Shown here piece by piece: positions 34,910 through 44,109 of a stretch of 64,000 nt of DNA (the stretch's first letter is position 1; every line of letters begins with the position of its first letter). The DNA comes from Chryseobacterium salipaludis (GTDB lineage Bacteria > Bacteroidota > Bacteroidia > Flavobacteriales > Weeksellaceae). Below the pieces are notes generated by a model, which worked only from the letters and a program-made list of their open reading frames with translations, made no database searches and was not told the DNA's origin. Position numbers and translations under genes: made by a program. Where the stretch lies: contig NZ_JALHKS010000005.1 of the NCBI RefSeq assembly GCF_022968825.1, positions 1 through 64,000 of the forward strand, in the 5' to 3' direction.

Positions 34910-35437
34910 TTAATTTTTATCTTTCAATTTGTTAAGCGCGGCCCATCGCGGGTCCACTTCAGTTTCTTTTTCCTCTTCATCAGGTTCGGCAGGCATATAC
35001 TGATCCAGCAGCGCAAGCTGTTCTTCCGAAAGATTCGGTGACACCTTCTTCATCGGAATACTCAGCATCACATCTTCATAAATCAACTGCGCAACATTTA
35101 CTGCATGGTCTGTGGCCGGGATCGTAATCACATCCACATCGCTGTCATCATACTCTTCTCCGAATTTCACCAGCACACTGATTTCATTTTCCACCGGATG
35201 ATCGAATTCCTGACTGCTGATATCGCACTGCAGCTGCACCGTACCTTCTATACGAATCCACAGTTCCAGAAAAGTACTGTGCCTTTCCATCAGTACATGT
35301 ACTGTGATTTCCGGATTTGTAAATTCCTGTTCGGTATCAAAAAGCTGAAAGAACGCCTTATCTATCTCAAACCTGAACTCATGCTTCCCGTTCTTCAAGC
35401 CGGAAAACACGATATCGTAGTTTTTAAACTTGTCCAT
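34910..35437 (-). CDS. YceD/DUF177 family protein
   Basis: About 175 residues starting MDKFKNYDIVFSGLK; a start at 35452 would add five residues. The family is named for the conserved pairing of yceD with rpmF, and in some bacteria it helps 23S rRNA accumulate. The sequence has the beta-rich middle with IEGTVQLQCDISSQEF and a final acidic helix, but the Cys pair common in the family is reduced to one. It lies directly upstream of rpmF. A TATTTTTG box at 35450-35457 could be its promoter. Confidence 0.82.
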   Translation of the reverse strand: MDKFKNYDIVFSGLKNGKHEFRFEIDKAFFQLFDTEQEFTNPEITVHVLMERHSTFLELWIRIEGTVQLQCDISSQEFDHPVENEISVLVKFGEEYDDSDVDVITIPATDHAVNVAQLIYEDVMLSIPMKKVSPNLSEEQLALLDQYMPAEPDEEEKETEVDPRWAALNKLKDKN

Positions 35438-35521
35438 AAAATGAGGTTGCAAAAATATGCTTTTTTTTTAATATTACAAATTATTTCCGGTCAATGTCGC
35501 ACAATTTAAAGTATGCCACAC

Positions 35522-36613
35522 TTATCTGTTCTTTTCTGCCGGCAAATCTTCATCGGTACCGTGGTGGTCTCTCGATTTCCGCGGACGCAGCCGCCCATTC
35601 ATCAGATCTGCGTACTCACTTCGGTTTCGGAATATTTTAATTGCCGCAAAAACAGCTTCGCTGAAACTGCGCGGATCCGCTATATTCTGACCGGCAATAT
35701 CATACGCCACTCCGTGATCCGGGCTTGTACGTATAAAAGGTAATCCGGCGGTATAGTTCACTCCCTCCTCGTAAGCAATGGTTTTAAAAGGTGCCAGCCC
35801 CTGGTCATGATACATCGCCAGAACCGCGTCGAACTTGCAGTATTTTTCGGGCTGGAAGAAGCTGTCTGCCGGATAAGGCCCGAACGCCAGAATTCCATTA
35901 TCTATCAATTCTCTGATAGCCGGACTGATGATTTCAATCTCTTCCTTGCCGATCGCACCGCCGTCGCCGGCGTGTGGATTTAATCCCAATACGGCGATTT
36001 TCGGCCGCTCAACACAGAAGTCTTCCACCAGACACTGATTCAGCAGTCGAATCTGTTTTTTAATTTTCTCTTTCGATATATTTTCCGCGACGGCAGAAAT
36101 TGGGATATGATGCGTGGAAACGGCTACTTTCAATTCATCGGTTACCAGAAACATCAGGCCTTTTTTGCCGAACTTTTGTTCCAGGTAGCCGGTATGGCCG
36201 GCATGTTCAAAACCAAGCTTCAGCATTTCCTCCTTATTAATAGGAGCTGTTACCAGCACATCCACTTCACCGTTCATCAAAGCAGTGGTTGCTGCTTCCA
36301 GAGAATCAATGGCCATGCGGGTAGATTCTTCCGTCGGTTTGCCTAACTCTACATTCACATTTTCCTTCGTCAGGTTCACCATATTGATTTTGTCCGGATG
36401 CGCCTGAGATGCTTCATTAATATATTGATACGTCTGCTGTACCTTAAAGATATTTTTCTGGTAGGTAAAGAGTTTTCCCGAACCAAAAATAACCGGCGTA
36501 AAAAAATCAGTAATCGTTTTATCCGCCAGGGTTTTAATGATGATTTCGGGTCCGATCCCATTGTAATCGCCGATAGAGATTCCGACGCGTATCTTAGGCG
36601 GTGTAGTACTCAT
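35522..36613 (-). CDS. pdxA: 4-hydroxythreonine-4-phosphate dehydrogenase
   Basis: 363 residues. Conserved segments include ISIGDYNGIGPEIIIK, VTAPINKEEM with metal ligand surroundings, LGLNPHAGDGGAIG and RTSPDHGVAYDIAG, all PdxA signatures including the metal-binding His residues. It oxidises 4-phosphohydroxy-threonine in vitamin B6 synthesis. It is about 20 residues longer than E. coli PdxA, mostly at the C-terminus (basic RLRPRKSRDHHG tail). No other pdx gene is adjacent. A TAAATTTG box at 36644-36651 probably serves it. Confidence 0.94.
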   Translation of the reverse strand: MSTTPPKIRVGISIGDYNGIGPEIIIKTLADKTITDFFTPVIFGSGKLFTYQKNIFKVQQTYQYINEASQAHPDKINMVNLTKENVNVELGKPTEESTRMAIDSLEAATTALMNGEVDVLVTAPINKEEMLKLGFEHAGHTGYLEQKFGKKGLMFLVTDELKVAVSTHHIPISAVAENISKEKIKKQIRLLNQCLVEDFCVERPKIAVLGLNPHAGDGGAIGKEEIEIISPAIRELIDNGILAFGPYPADSFFQPEKYCKFDAVLAMYHDQGLAPFKTIAYEEGVNYTAGLPFIRTSPDHGVAYDIAGQNIADPRSFSEAVFAAIKIFRNRSEYADLMNGRLRPRKSRDHHGTDEDLPAEKNR

Positions 36614-36721
36614 TTTCTTATATTTGGAAATTATTTAACCGTACAAATTTAGCAAATTTGGTGGGTTACCCGAACTAATAACGGAACAGGCATTATTTAA
36701 CTCCAGCAATTTACAATAATT

Positions 36722-37318
36722 ATGTTTACAGGAATCATTGAAGCTACCGGCATTGTAACCGATATCCAGAAAAATGGCCAGAATATAGATTTTTATCTCT
36801 CCTGCCCATTTACGCATGAATTAACAATTGATCAAAGTTTGGCGCATAACGGCTGCTGTCTGACGGTGGTGGAAACTGATAATGAACAGTATAAGGTGAC
36901 CGCCATTCATGAAACGCTGGAAAAGACACAGCTTGGCGACTGGAAAATCGGAACAGAAGTAAATTTGGAACGCTGTTTGAAGTTTGATGGCAGGTTAGAC
37001 GGGCACCTGGTGCAGGGACATGTGGACCGGACCGGCAAAGTAGTGAGCATAGAAGACAAAGACGGTAGTTTTTATATTACCTTTTCGTATTCATCAGAAG
37101 CTGAGTTTACCACCGTACCACAAGGTTCCATCACCGTTAACGGCGTAAGCCTCACCGTTGCTGACAGTACCGAAAACCGTTTCTCCGTGGCGATCATTCC
37201 TTACACATGGGAACTGACGAACCTGAGAAATCTGTTGCCGGGCGACCGCGTGAATCTCGAGTTTGATATCATCGGGAAGTACGTTTATAAACTAATGAAT
37301 AAAAATGCCCCTATCTAA
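36722..37318 (+). CDS. ribE: Riboflavin synthase, alpha subunit
   Basis: 198 residues in two similar barrel halves, starting MFTGIIEATGIV, with HNGCCLTVVE and the repeated form VNGVSLTVAD in the second half, plus GHLVQGHVD. These are the signatures of riboflavin synthase, which dismutates 6,7-dimethyl-8-ribityllumazine to riboflavin. Its 3' end overlaps the histidine kinase gene by 14 bases, so the two are translated from one message. No FMN riboswitch is seen upstream; the gap to pdxA is only 108 bases. Confidence 0.94.
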   Translation: MFTGIIEATGIVTDIQKNGQNIDFYLSCPFTHELTIDQSLAHNGCCLTVVETDNEQYKVTAIHETLEKTQLGDWKIGTEVNLERCLKFDGRLDGHLVQGHVDRTGKVVSIEDKDGSFYITFSYSSEAEFTTVPQGSITVNGVSLTVADSTENRFSVAIIPYTWELTNLRNLLPGDRVNLEFDIIGKYVYKLMNKNAPI

Positions 37319-38792
37319 GTATAAAGGTTTTAGTTTGAGGAAAAAGATGTTCTGGGCATTTCTGTTGATTTGCATCCTGAGCATCGGCGGTTCCTCTTTT
37401 CTGTCGTACTGGATTCTGCAGAACAATGCTGATGTGCTGAGCCGCACCGATTTGCAGAAACGCTCCGAGTCACTGATGTCGTCTCTGGACTATGCCGTGA
37501 GCCACACCCAGGTGCAGACTGATAACCTGGTCAGTATCTTATCAAATTCTATTTTTGAGATTGCCGATATTAATAATCAGGATATTATTATTTATGATCT
37601 GAAGGGCGATTTTCTGATTTCAAACAAAGATTACAATTTAATTCCGCAGAAAAAACTTTCACGGGATCTCATTAATCGTACACTTCGCAGTAATGAGCGG
37701 GTGGATATTCAGTCGTATGATAAAAGTATCGACGCAAATGTAACTTCCTCTTATATCGTACTGAAAAACAACATGCTGGAACCGATCGGCATTGTGTATT
37801 TTCCGTATTATCATAATGATTCTTCCTACAACAGCGTCTTTAAAAGATATTTTAATTTCATACTCATTGTGAATGCAGTGGTCTTGGGTATTGGGATTCT
37901 GCTGAGTTGGATCATTTCAAGGCACTTAACGCGTACGGTGCGGAAATTCTCTGACCAGATCAACCGGGTTACGCTACTGGACGAAGATCCGCAGCCGATC
38001 CGGTATTACCAGAATGATGAGCTTAATCAACTCGTGAAAGCCTACAACCGGATGATTCTGCAGATTCATGAGCAGAAAGAACGCCTTAGTTTTAAAGAAA
38101 AAGAAGAAGCCTGGCGCGAAATGGCCAAGCAGGTGGCGCATGAGGTTAAAAATCCACTCACGCCGATGAAACTGACCATCCAGAATTTTGAGCGTAAATT
38201 CGATCCGGAAGATCCTCAGGCTACGGATAAAGTAAAAAGGCTCTGCAAAGTAATGGTGGATCAGATCGACCTGATTGCTACCGTTGCGAATGCTTTCTCA
38301 CAATTTGCCCAACTACCGGAGAAGAATAACGAACTTTTCGACATTAATAAAGAAATACAAAACATCTTAAGAATCTACAGCGGCGAAAAAATTTATTTCC
38401 ACAGCAATAAGATTGAAATAATGGTGAATATGGATAAAACCTACCTGATGCGCATCATTACCAATCTCGTTTCCAATGCGCAGCAGGCTACATCCGACGA
38501 GCGCGAAAACATAATTAATGTGGATGTGGAACAGCGCCAAAAGCGAATTATCATCAGCGTGGAAGATAAAGGCAACGGCATTGATCCGGAGATGATGGGC
38601 CGCATCTTCGAACCGAATTTCACGTCGAAATCCGGCGGAATGGGCATCGGCCTGACCATGGTCCGCAAAATGGTGGAAGATTACAAAGGAGAAATCACCT
38701 TGAAATCTGAACAAGGCAAAGGTACTTGCTTCACGATTTCCCTGCCCAGCAATGTAAAACAGCCGCAGCCGGAGTTGGTGGCGCATCAGTAA
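37305..38792 (+). CDS. Membrane sensor histidine kinase, NtrY-like
   Basis: 495 residues. Two membrane helices (about 14-37 and 183-205) enclose a periplasmic sensor of about 145 residues; HAMP follows. The phospho-acceptor is His279 in VAHEVKNPLTPMKLTIQ, wording typical of NtrY kinases. The N box is around NLVSNAQQA (about 387) and the G boxes around VEDKGNGIDPE and GGMGIGLTMV. It senses an unknown signal and passes phosphate to a response regulator, which is not adjacent, so it is an orphan kinase here. Its start overlaps ribE by 14 bases, and trmN6 follows after 12 bases. Confidence 0.88.
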   Translation: MPLSKYKGFSLRKKMFWAFLLICILSIGGSSFLSYWILQNNADVLSRTDLQKRSESLMSSLDYAVSHTQVQTDNLVSILSNSIFEIADINNQDIIIYDLKGDFLISNKDYNLIPQKKLSRDLINRTLRSNERVDIQSYDKSIDANVTSSYIVLKNNMLEPIGIVYFPYYHNDSSYNSVFKRYFNFILIVNAVVLGIGILLSWIISRHLTRTVRKFSDQINRVTLLDEDPQPIRYYQNDELNQLVKAYNRMILQIHEQKERLSFKEKEEAWREMAKQVAHEVKNPLTPMKLTIQNFERKFDPEDPQATDKVKRLCKVMVDQIDLIATVANAFSQFAQLPEKNNELFDINKEIQNILRIYSGEKIYFHSNKIEIMVNMDKTYLMRIITNLVSNAQQATSDERENIINVDVEQRQKRIIISVEDKGNGIDPEMMGRIFEPNFTSKSGGMGIGLTMVRKMVEDYKGEITLKSEQGKGTCFTISLPSNVKQPQPELVAHQ

Positions 38793-38804
38793 TCAGCCGT
38801 TCTT

Positions 38805-39509
38805 TTGAAACCATTTCATTTCCAGCAATTTTCTGTTCAGCAGCATCCTGAAGTATTTCGGGTAGGAACCGATGGCGTTCTGCTAGGCGCACTGGCGCAA
38901 ATTGAAGAAACAGCTGCCTCCGTTTTGGAAGTGGGCATCGGTTCCGGTATCATTACACTCATGCTTGCCCAGCGCTATCCTGAGGCCACTTTCGCAGCGA
39001 TCGATATTAACCCACTCGCTGCCGGGTTAGCCGCCGGTAACTTTAAAGCTTCGCCCTGGAGTAACCGACTGACTGCGACTGTTGCAGATTTCAAAACTTT
39101 TGAGACAAAATTTACAGTAGATCACATCGTCTGCAATCCGCCGTATTTTGAGGTAAATGACTCCGGCAAAGATTTATGGGCGCGGCAACAACTGCTGCTT
39201 ACTTTCTCTGATTTAATCGAAACTAGTTCGAAAGTGCTCGCCTCCTCGGGAAAGCTCAGTGTCATTATTCCGGCGGACAGCGAAAAGACATTTACTGACA
39301 TAAGCAAACAGCATCAGTTTTCTAAATCAAGACAAGTAATGATTTCCGGACGCAGAGGCAGCCCACCCAAACGGGTAGTTTTGGAATACACTAAAAATAC
39401 CAATGTTCAGCTGATTGAAGAAGAACTTGTGCTGGAAAATAATCCGCGGGAATACAGCCGGGAATACCTTGAGCTGACCAAAGACTTTCACATCTTCAAA
39501 AAGAAATAA
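38805..39509 (+). CDS. trmN6: tRNA1(Val) adenine-37 N6-methyltransferase (TrmN6/YfiC family)
   Basis: 234 residues read from a TTG start at 38805, the only usable start between the upstream kinase stop (38790-38792) and MKPFHFQQFSV. SAM-binding motif I is VLEVGIGSGIITLML and the catalytic motif is CNPPYFEVND. TrmN6 methylates A37 of tRNA1(Val) in E. coli. It is the last gene of the ribE-kinase-trmN6 run. Its stop is at 39507-39509 and the next gene, on the other strand, ends at 39510, so the two converge with no gap. Confidence 0.85.
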   Translation: MKPFHFQQFSVQQHPEVFRVGTDGVLLGALAQIEETAASVLEVGIGSGIITLMLAQRYPEATFAAIDINPLAAGLAAGNFKASPWSNRLTATVADFKTFETKFTVDHIVCNPPYFEVNDSGKDLWARQQLLLTFSDLIETSSKVLASSGKLSVIIPADSEKTFTDISKQHQFSKSRQVMISGRRGSPPKRVVLEYTKNTNVQLIEEELVLENNPREYSREYLELTKDFHIFKKK

Positions 39510-40088
39510 CTATTTCGGCTGGTTGAGTGTAATCACAATATCCTTTCCGATATTTTTCACTGAACTGTATTTGGCATCGCAAACCGAGGTGGTCACCGTA
39601 TAGGAACCTTTATCCACAAGAATGAAGTTCTGATTTTTGGCAGGCACATCCAGGTTGTAAAACCTTTTACCACTAATTTTCACAATCAGGTTGCAGGCAG
39701 ACTTGTTCACAATCTGCACATACGCCTGGCGGCTGCCGGCATCATTACTAAAAAGATGGTTCAGCAGTTCTTCCGTTTTTTTATGTTTCGCGTTTGTGCC
39801 GTTTTTAGCCACATCGCGGCGCACTTCATTCTGTAACTTTTTGGTGCTGACCGGCGTTACGGACGGCTTGGCCACTTTTGCCTGCTGGGCGGCGGGTTTA
39901 TCATTAACCACAATGGCAATCAGTTTTTGCTTAAAGGCAGGCGTTCGCGGGTGGTTCGGATTGAATTTCACAAAGTTGGCAATGACTTGCGGGTCATTGC
40001 TTTTCTCTACCTGTGCCACGGTGTATTTGGACTGCGACCAGACGCTGAGAAAAATAAAAACAAATATAAAAGAGAGAAGTTTTTTCAT
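39510..40088 (-). CDS. Secreted protein with DUF6759-like C-terminal domain
   Basis: 192 residues with a signal peptide (MKKLLSFIFVFIFLSVWSQ). A short N-terminal region is followed by an Ala/Lys/Pro-rich linker (about 67-100) and a C-terminal domain of about 75 residues with SRQAYVQIVNKSACNLIVK and KGSYTVTTSVCDAKY. The C-terminal part fits the DUF6759 family of flavobacteria as I recall it; the function is unknown. Likely periplasmic or surface exposed. Convergent with trmN6 and divergent from tsf. Confidence 0.65.
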   Translation of the reverse strand: MKKLLSFIFVFIFLSVWSQSKYTVAQVEKSNDPQVIANFVKFNPNHPRTPAFKQKLIAIVVNDKPAAQQAKVAKPSVTPVSTKKLQNEVRRDVAKNGTNAKHKKTEELLNHLFSNDAGSRQAYVQIVNKSACNLIVKISGKRFYNLDVPAKNQNFILVDKGSYTVTTSVCDAKYSSVKNIGKDIVITLNQPK

Positions 40089-40165
40089 AAAAACCGGAGC
40101 ATTTTAGCTGAGATTACCTGAAAGGATAACGGTTAAATCTGCTTTTTAGTTTATTCAGAATTTAT

Positions 40166-40173
40166 TATCTTTG
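40166..40173 (+). promoter_or_regulatory. tsf promoter box
   Basis: TATCTTTG matches TAnnTTTG 55 bases before the tsf start. The upstream element is poor (TTTT). It suggests that tsf is transcribed on its own here. Confidence 0.5.
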
Positions 40174-40227
40174 CAGGGCTTAAAAATGAGCTTAACAAGT
40201 CAAATTTAATACAAAAAAAATAGAGAT

Positions 40228-41052
40228 ATGTATACACCGGTTGCTGCAGATGTAGCGAAATTAAGAAACATTACAGGTGCAGGGATGATGGACTGCAAAA
40301 AAGCTTTGGTAGAAGCTGAAGGAGATTTCGATAAAGCTATTGAGAACCTGCGTAAGAAAGGCCAGAAAGTAGCAGCGAACCGCGCAGACCGTGAATCTAC
40401 TGAAGGAGCAGTAATCGCAAAAGTAAATGCAGATAACACGCAAGGGGTGATCATCGCGCTGAACTGCGAAACTGACTTCGTAGCAAAAAACGATAACTTC
40501 GTAGAGCTGGCACATCAGTTGGCAGAGCAGGCTTTGGCGTATGCGACCAAAGAAGAGCTTCTGGCCTCTGATTTCCACGGTGTAACTGTAAGCGATAAGC
40601 TGATTGAGCAAACCGGCGTAATCGGTGAAAAAATTGAGATCGGTTCTTTCGAAAGAATTGAAGGTCCGTTCCTTGGTTCTTATATCCATGCGGGTAACAA
40701 GATTGCGGCGATCACTTCCCTTTCTGCAAATGTAGACGGTGCTGCTGATGCTGCAAAAGCAGTTTCCATGCAGGTGGCGGCGATGAACCCACTGGCCCTG
40801 GATGAAACTTCTGTTTCTCAGGAAACCATCGACAAAGAATTGGATATTGAGCGTGAACTTCTGACAAAAGAAGGAAAGCCTGCGAATATCATCGACAATA
40901 TCCTGAAAGGAAAAATGCAGCGTTTCTACAAAGACAATACATTGGTACACCAGGCTTTCATCAAAGACAGCAACATGTCTGTAGCTGATTATGTGAAGTT
41001 TATCAACAGTGACCTGAAAGTTCTTGGTTTCGTTCGCGTAAGCCTGACCTAA
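40228..41052 (+). CDS. tsf: Elongation factor Ts
   Basis: 274 residues, the usual length. It begins with the UBA-like domain (LRNITGAGMMDCKKALVEAEGD region) and contains the EF-Tu contact motif NCETDFVAKN at about residues 75-84. It exchanges GDP for GTP on EF-Tu. In most bacteria tsf follows rpsB; here the upstream gene is an unrelated secreted protein on the other strand, and rpsB is not in the window. Confidence 0.97.
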   Translation: MYTPVAADVAKLRNITGAGMMDCKKALVEAEGDFDKAIENLRKKGQKVAANRADRESTEGAVIAKVNADNTQGVIIALNCETDFVAKNDNFVELAHQLAEQALAYATKEELLASDFHGVTVSDKLIEQTGVIGEKIEIGSFERIEGPFLGSYIHAGNKIAAITSLSANVDGAADAAKAVSMQVAAMNPLALDETSVSQETIDKELDIERELLTKEGKPANIIDNILKGKMQRFYKDNTLVHQAFIKDSNMSVADYVKFINSDLKVLGFVRVSLT

Positions 41053-41073
41053 GAAATCTCATTCTTAATAAGA

Positions 41074-41107
41074 AAATCTCCTTTCTGCTCGAAGGGAGAT
41101 TTTTTTG
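41074..41107 (+). terminator. tsf terminator
   Basis: AAATCTCCTTTC pairs with GAAGGGAGATTT around a short loop, followed by seven T; the same hairpin may also serve the convergent fmt gene. Confidence 0.88.
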
Positions 41108-41129
41108 TCTTTATATTTAAATATAAAAT

Positions 41130-42080
41130 TTATTCTGCGGTGCGAATATTTTCGAAGTTTTGGAACCCATTTAGGAAATCTTTCACGGCGACGCGCTTCT
41201 TTCCTTCCAGCTGAACTTCCGTTGGTGTGTACGTTCCATCTGCGGTGTAAAAAATAAAACTGTTCTTGCTGATATCAAAACTGCCCGGCTGTTTGTCATG
41301 ATGTACCACCTCAAATGTACCGCTGTATATTTTCAGGAATTTCTTTTCATCACTTAATGTAACATAGGTGAACGCTGCAGGATAAGGCGACATCCCGCGG
41401 ATGAAATTATGGACCTGGTCCGCCGGCTGATTCCAGTTAATCCGCGTATCATCTTTGAATATTTTATATGCTGTTTTCGGCTGTTCCGTTTTGGGTTGAG
41501 GCTTTTCTTCAATCGTGCCGGCAGCAAGGCCATTCAATGTTTCCAGGACAAGTTCGGCACCATTTAGCATCAGCTTATCATGTAGCTCTCCGGCTGTTTC
41601 ATGTTGACCGATGGCCGTTTTCTTCTGCAACAGAATATTTCCTTCATCAATCTTTTCATTAATAAAAAAAGTGGTCACGCCTGTTTCTTTTTCACCATTA
41701 ATAATGGCATAATTGATCGGCGCGGCACCACGGTAATCCGGCAGCAAAGAAGCGTGCAGGTTAAAAGTGCCCAGCGGTGGCATTTCAAACAGAACCTTGG
41801 GCATCATCCGGAAAGCCACCACCACAAAAATGTCTGCCTGCAAGCTGCGGACTTCTTCCAGAAAATGTTCGTCACGCAGTTTTTCAGGTTGAAGCGTTTT
41901 TAAATTCTGGCTGTCGGCGTATTGTTTCACCGCTGACTGTTGTATTTTCTGACCGCGCCCGCTGGCTTTGTCCGCCACAGTGACCACGCCTACCACCTCA
42001 TGATGGGATTCGTGAATATGCTGCAGGATTACTTTTGCAAATTCGGGTGTACCAAAAAAAACAACTTTCAAAGACTTCAT
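41130..42080 (-). CDS. fmt: Methionyl-tRNA formyltransferase
   Basis: 316 residues. It begins MKSLKVVFFGTPEFAK, with the catalytic Asn-His-Asp arrangement in FNLHASLLPDYRGAAPI and the family signature GVTTFFINEKIDEGNIL. The C-terminal OB-like domain binds initiator tRNA. It formylates Met-tRNA for initiation, using 10-formyl-tetrahydrofolate. recQ lies 20 bases upstream on the same strand. Confidence 0.96.
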   Translation of the reverse strand: MKSLKVVFFGTPEFAKVILQHIHESHHEVVGVVTVADKASGRGQKIQQSAVKQYADSQNLKTLQPEKLRDEHFLEEVRSLQADIFVVVAFRMMPKVLFEMPPLGTFNLHASLLPDYRGAAPINYAIINGEKETGVTTFFINEKIDEGNILLQKKTAIGQHETAGELHDKLMLNGAELVLETLNGLAAGTIEEKPQPKTEQPKTAYKIFKDDTRINWNQPADQVHNFIRGMSPYPAAFTYVTLSDEKKFLKIYSGTFEVVHHDKQPGSFDISKNSFIFYTADGTYTPTEVQLEGKKRVAVKDFLNGFQNFENIRTAE

Positions 42081-42100
42081 ATTTTGTTTTAGATTTTAAG

Positions 42101-44020
42101 TTAAAGGGATGCGTCGTGATTATAGCAATACGTCCGGAAGTTGAGCATTTTAATTTTACCACTATCGAGCAGATAAATCAGGTTTTCCAGAATATTTTCT
42201 TTAGCAAAATAGCTGAGTTTGATGCTGAGTTCCTCAATATCAGCCGGTGCTGTTTTTAAGACCTGAAGAATTTCTGCGGAAACATCTTTGCCAATGAGTG
42301 TGTCTTTCTGCTGTTCGCAAACGGAGCACGTTCCACAGTCGCCGGCATTTTTTTCTCCGAAATAGGTGAGAATCATGCGCATTTTGCAATAATCCTCATT
42401 TTCCACAAAGAATTTCATTTCTTCCCATTTGCGGATTTTATTTTTTTGGATCTGCTCAAACAAATGCCAGTATTTTCCATTCAGGGCGCGGTCTTCGCGG
42501 TGTTTTAAAAACCTGATGCGCGACAAAGCACCATCAATATACTCCAGATAACCTTTTGCCTGCAATTCCCGGAGCCGCTCGCGAACCAGCAGTACATCAG
42601 CTTCCAGCTTTTCACTGAGTTTTTTCTCGCTGAACAAAACACGGCGGCCGGAAGATAAACCGGATAAGGAACGCAACAGAAGTTCCACCAGATACGCATC
42701 TTTCCTGTGCAGTAAATCTATTTCCCCGGTTTTTATTTTTAGTTCTAAAGAAGACAATGCCTGCTGCGCATCGTAATGGATCAATTCCTGATGGTGCAGA
42801 AAATTCAGGACGTTCCGGATTTTTGCTAATGAGCATTTCGTAAATTTCTGGATCCGCTGAATCTGAAGCTGAAATAACTCTTCCGGCAAATCATGTTCAG
42901 CCACCTGAAAAGAGGAATACAAATAAGACACAATAGCGGTGTATTCTTTTTTGGAAGGAATCTGATTGGCCAGAATCTGGTCAAAGTTTTTAAGTTCCTG
43001 CTCATTCCACAGCAAGAAGGCGTAGGATTCCGCACCATCACGCCCTGCCCTGCCGATTTCCTGATAATAATTTTCAAGAGAACCAGCAGGAGAAAAATGA
43101 ATAATGAACCGCACGTTATCCTTGTTGATCCCCATCCCGAACGCATTGGTTGCAACCAGCACGTGCTGGTTGCTGCTAAGCCATTGCTTCTGCTTTCGGT
43201 TCTTTTCAAAAGCCGGAATGCCGGCGTGGAAATAATCCACATGACTGAGCTGGTTCCTGTTCAGGAATTCGGTGAGTTGCTCTGTTTCTTTTCGGGTCCG
43301 AACGTAAATAATGCCTGAGGATTGCGTGTAACGCAGTATTTTAAGTACCTGCTCGTATTTATCTCCGGTTTTATTGCTGATGATCCGGATGTTGGAACGC
43401 TGAAAACTTTGCTGAAAAGTCTGCGCATTTCGCAGGCCGAGTTTTGCTTTAATTTCTTCCAGCACTTTGGGTGTGGCGGTTGCCGTGAGCGCGAGACAGG
43501 GGATATTTCCCAATCCTTCGCGAAACGCGCGAATATGCTGATAGCTCGGTCGGAAGTCCTGTCCCCATTCTGAGATGCAATGTGCTTCGTCCACCGCGAT
43601 CATCGAGACGGTAATTTCAGGCAAATGGTCCAGAAATAGGCGATTCGTTAAACGCTCCGGCGATACATATAAAAGTTTGGTGAGGCCTTCCTTGCAACGG
43701 GAGAAAATTTCTTCTGCCATAAAATCTTCCAGTTCCGCGGAGAGATATTCTGCTTCCACACCTTGCCTGCGCATCTGGATGACCTGATCTTTCATCAGGG
43801 CCAGCAGCGGCGATATGATGATACAGGTTCCTTCGAGCAACAGCGCAGGCAACTGGTAACAAAGTGATTTTCCGCCACCGGTAGGCAGCAGGGCCAGTGC
43901 ATCCCGGCCGCTTATGACTGTATCTATGATTTCCTCCTGCAGTTCGCGAAAAGTATCGTGCCCCCAAAAATGTTTCAGGGTCTGCTTTTTTAATGCGGTA
44001 AACTGTTCGGCTGATATCAC
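42101..44020 (-). CDS. recQ: RecQ family ATP-dependent DNA helicase
   Basis: About 639 residues. Helicase motifs: LLPTGGGKSLCYQLPA (I), DEAHCISEWGQDFRP (II and aromatic loop), TATATPKV (III) and IGRAGRDG (VI). A zinc site with four Cys follows in the RQC-like part (CKMRMILTYFG and CGTCSVC). The end differs from E. coli RecQ and no HRDC domain is obvious. It unwinds branched DNA during repair. The open frame extends to 44080, but that ATG lies in the ompA terminator hairpin, so the GTG at 44020 (read as MISAEQ) is preferred. Confidence 0.9.
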   Translation of the reverse strand: MISAEQFTALKKQTLKHFWGHDTFRELQEEIIDTVISGRDALALLPTGGGKSLCYQLPALLLEGTCIIISPLLALMKDQVIQMRRQGVEAEYLSAELEDFMAEEIFSRCKEGLTKLLYVSPERLTNRLFLDHLPEITVSMIAVDEAHCISEWGQDFRPSYQHIRAFREGLGNIPCLALTATATPKVLEEIKAKLGLRNAQTFQQSFQRSNIRIISNKTGDKYEQVLKILRYTQSSGIIYVRTRKETEQLTEFLNRNQLSHVDYFHAGIPAFEKNRKQKQWLSSNQHVLVATNAFGMGINKDNVRFIIHFSPAGSLENYYQEIGRAGRDGAESYAFLLWNEQELKNFDQILANQIPSKKEYTAIVSYLYSSFQVAEHDLPEELFQLQIQRIQKFTKCSLAKIRNVLNFLHHQELIHYDAQQALSSLELKIKTGEIDLLHRKDAYLVELLLRSLSGLSSGRRVLFSEKKLSEKLEADVLLVRERLRELQAKGYLEYIDGALSRIRFLKHREDRALNGKYWHLFEQIQKNKIRKWEEMKFFVENEDYCKMRMILTYFGEKNAGDCGTCSVCEQQKDTLIGKDVSAEILQVLKTAPADIEELSIKLSYFAKENILENLIYLLDSGKIKMLNFRTYCYNHDASL

Positions 44021-44044
44021 CTCGTAAAAGTAAATAAAGATCTG

Positions 44045-44088
44045 GCGTAAAACAACAGAAAAGCCACGCAGCGAATGCATGGCTTTTC
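44045..44088 (-). terminator. Terminator after the OmpA-family gene
   Basis: GAAAAGCCA (44058-44066) pairs perfectly with TGGCTTTTC (44080-44088), followed on the minus strand by a T-rich run. It overlaps the upstream-most ATG of the recQ frame. Confidence 0.8.
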
Positions 44089-44109
44089 AATTTTATAAAT
44101 TCTGCAAGA

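Noticed and set aside
36614-36721. FMN riboswitch upstream of ribE
   Set aside because: The 108-base gap is too short and shows none of the conserved FMN-aptamer segments.
44021-44080. Upstream start for recQ at 44080
   Set aside because: The ATG is inside the OmpA gene terminator hairpin and the added residues do not match RecQ N-termini.
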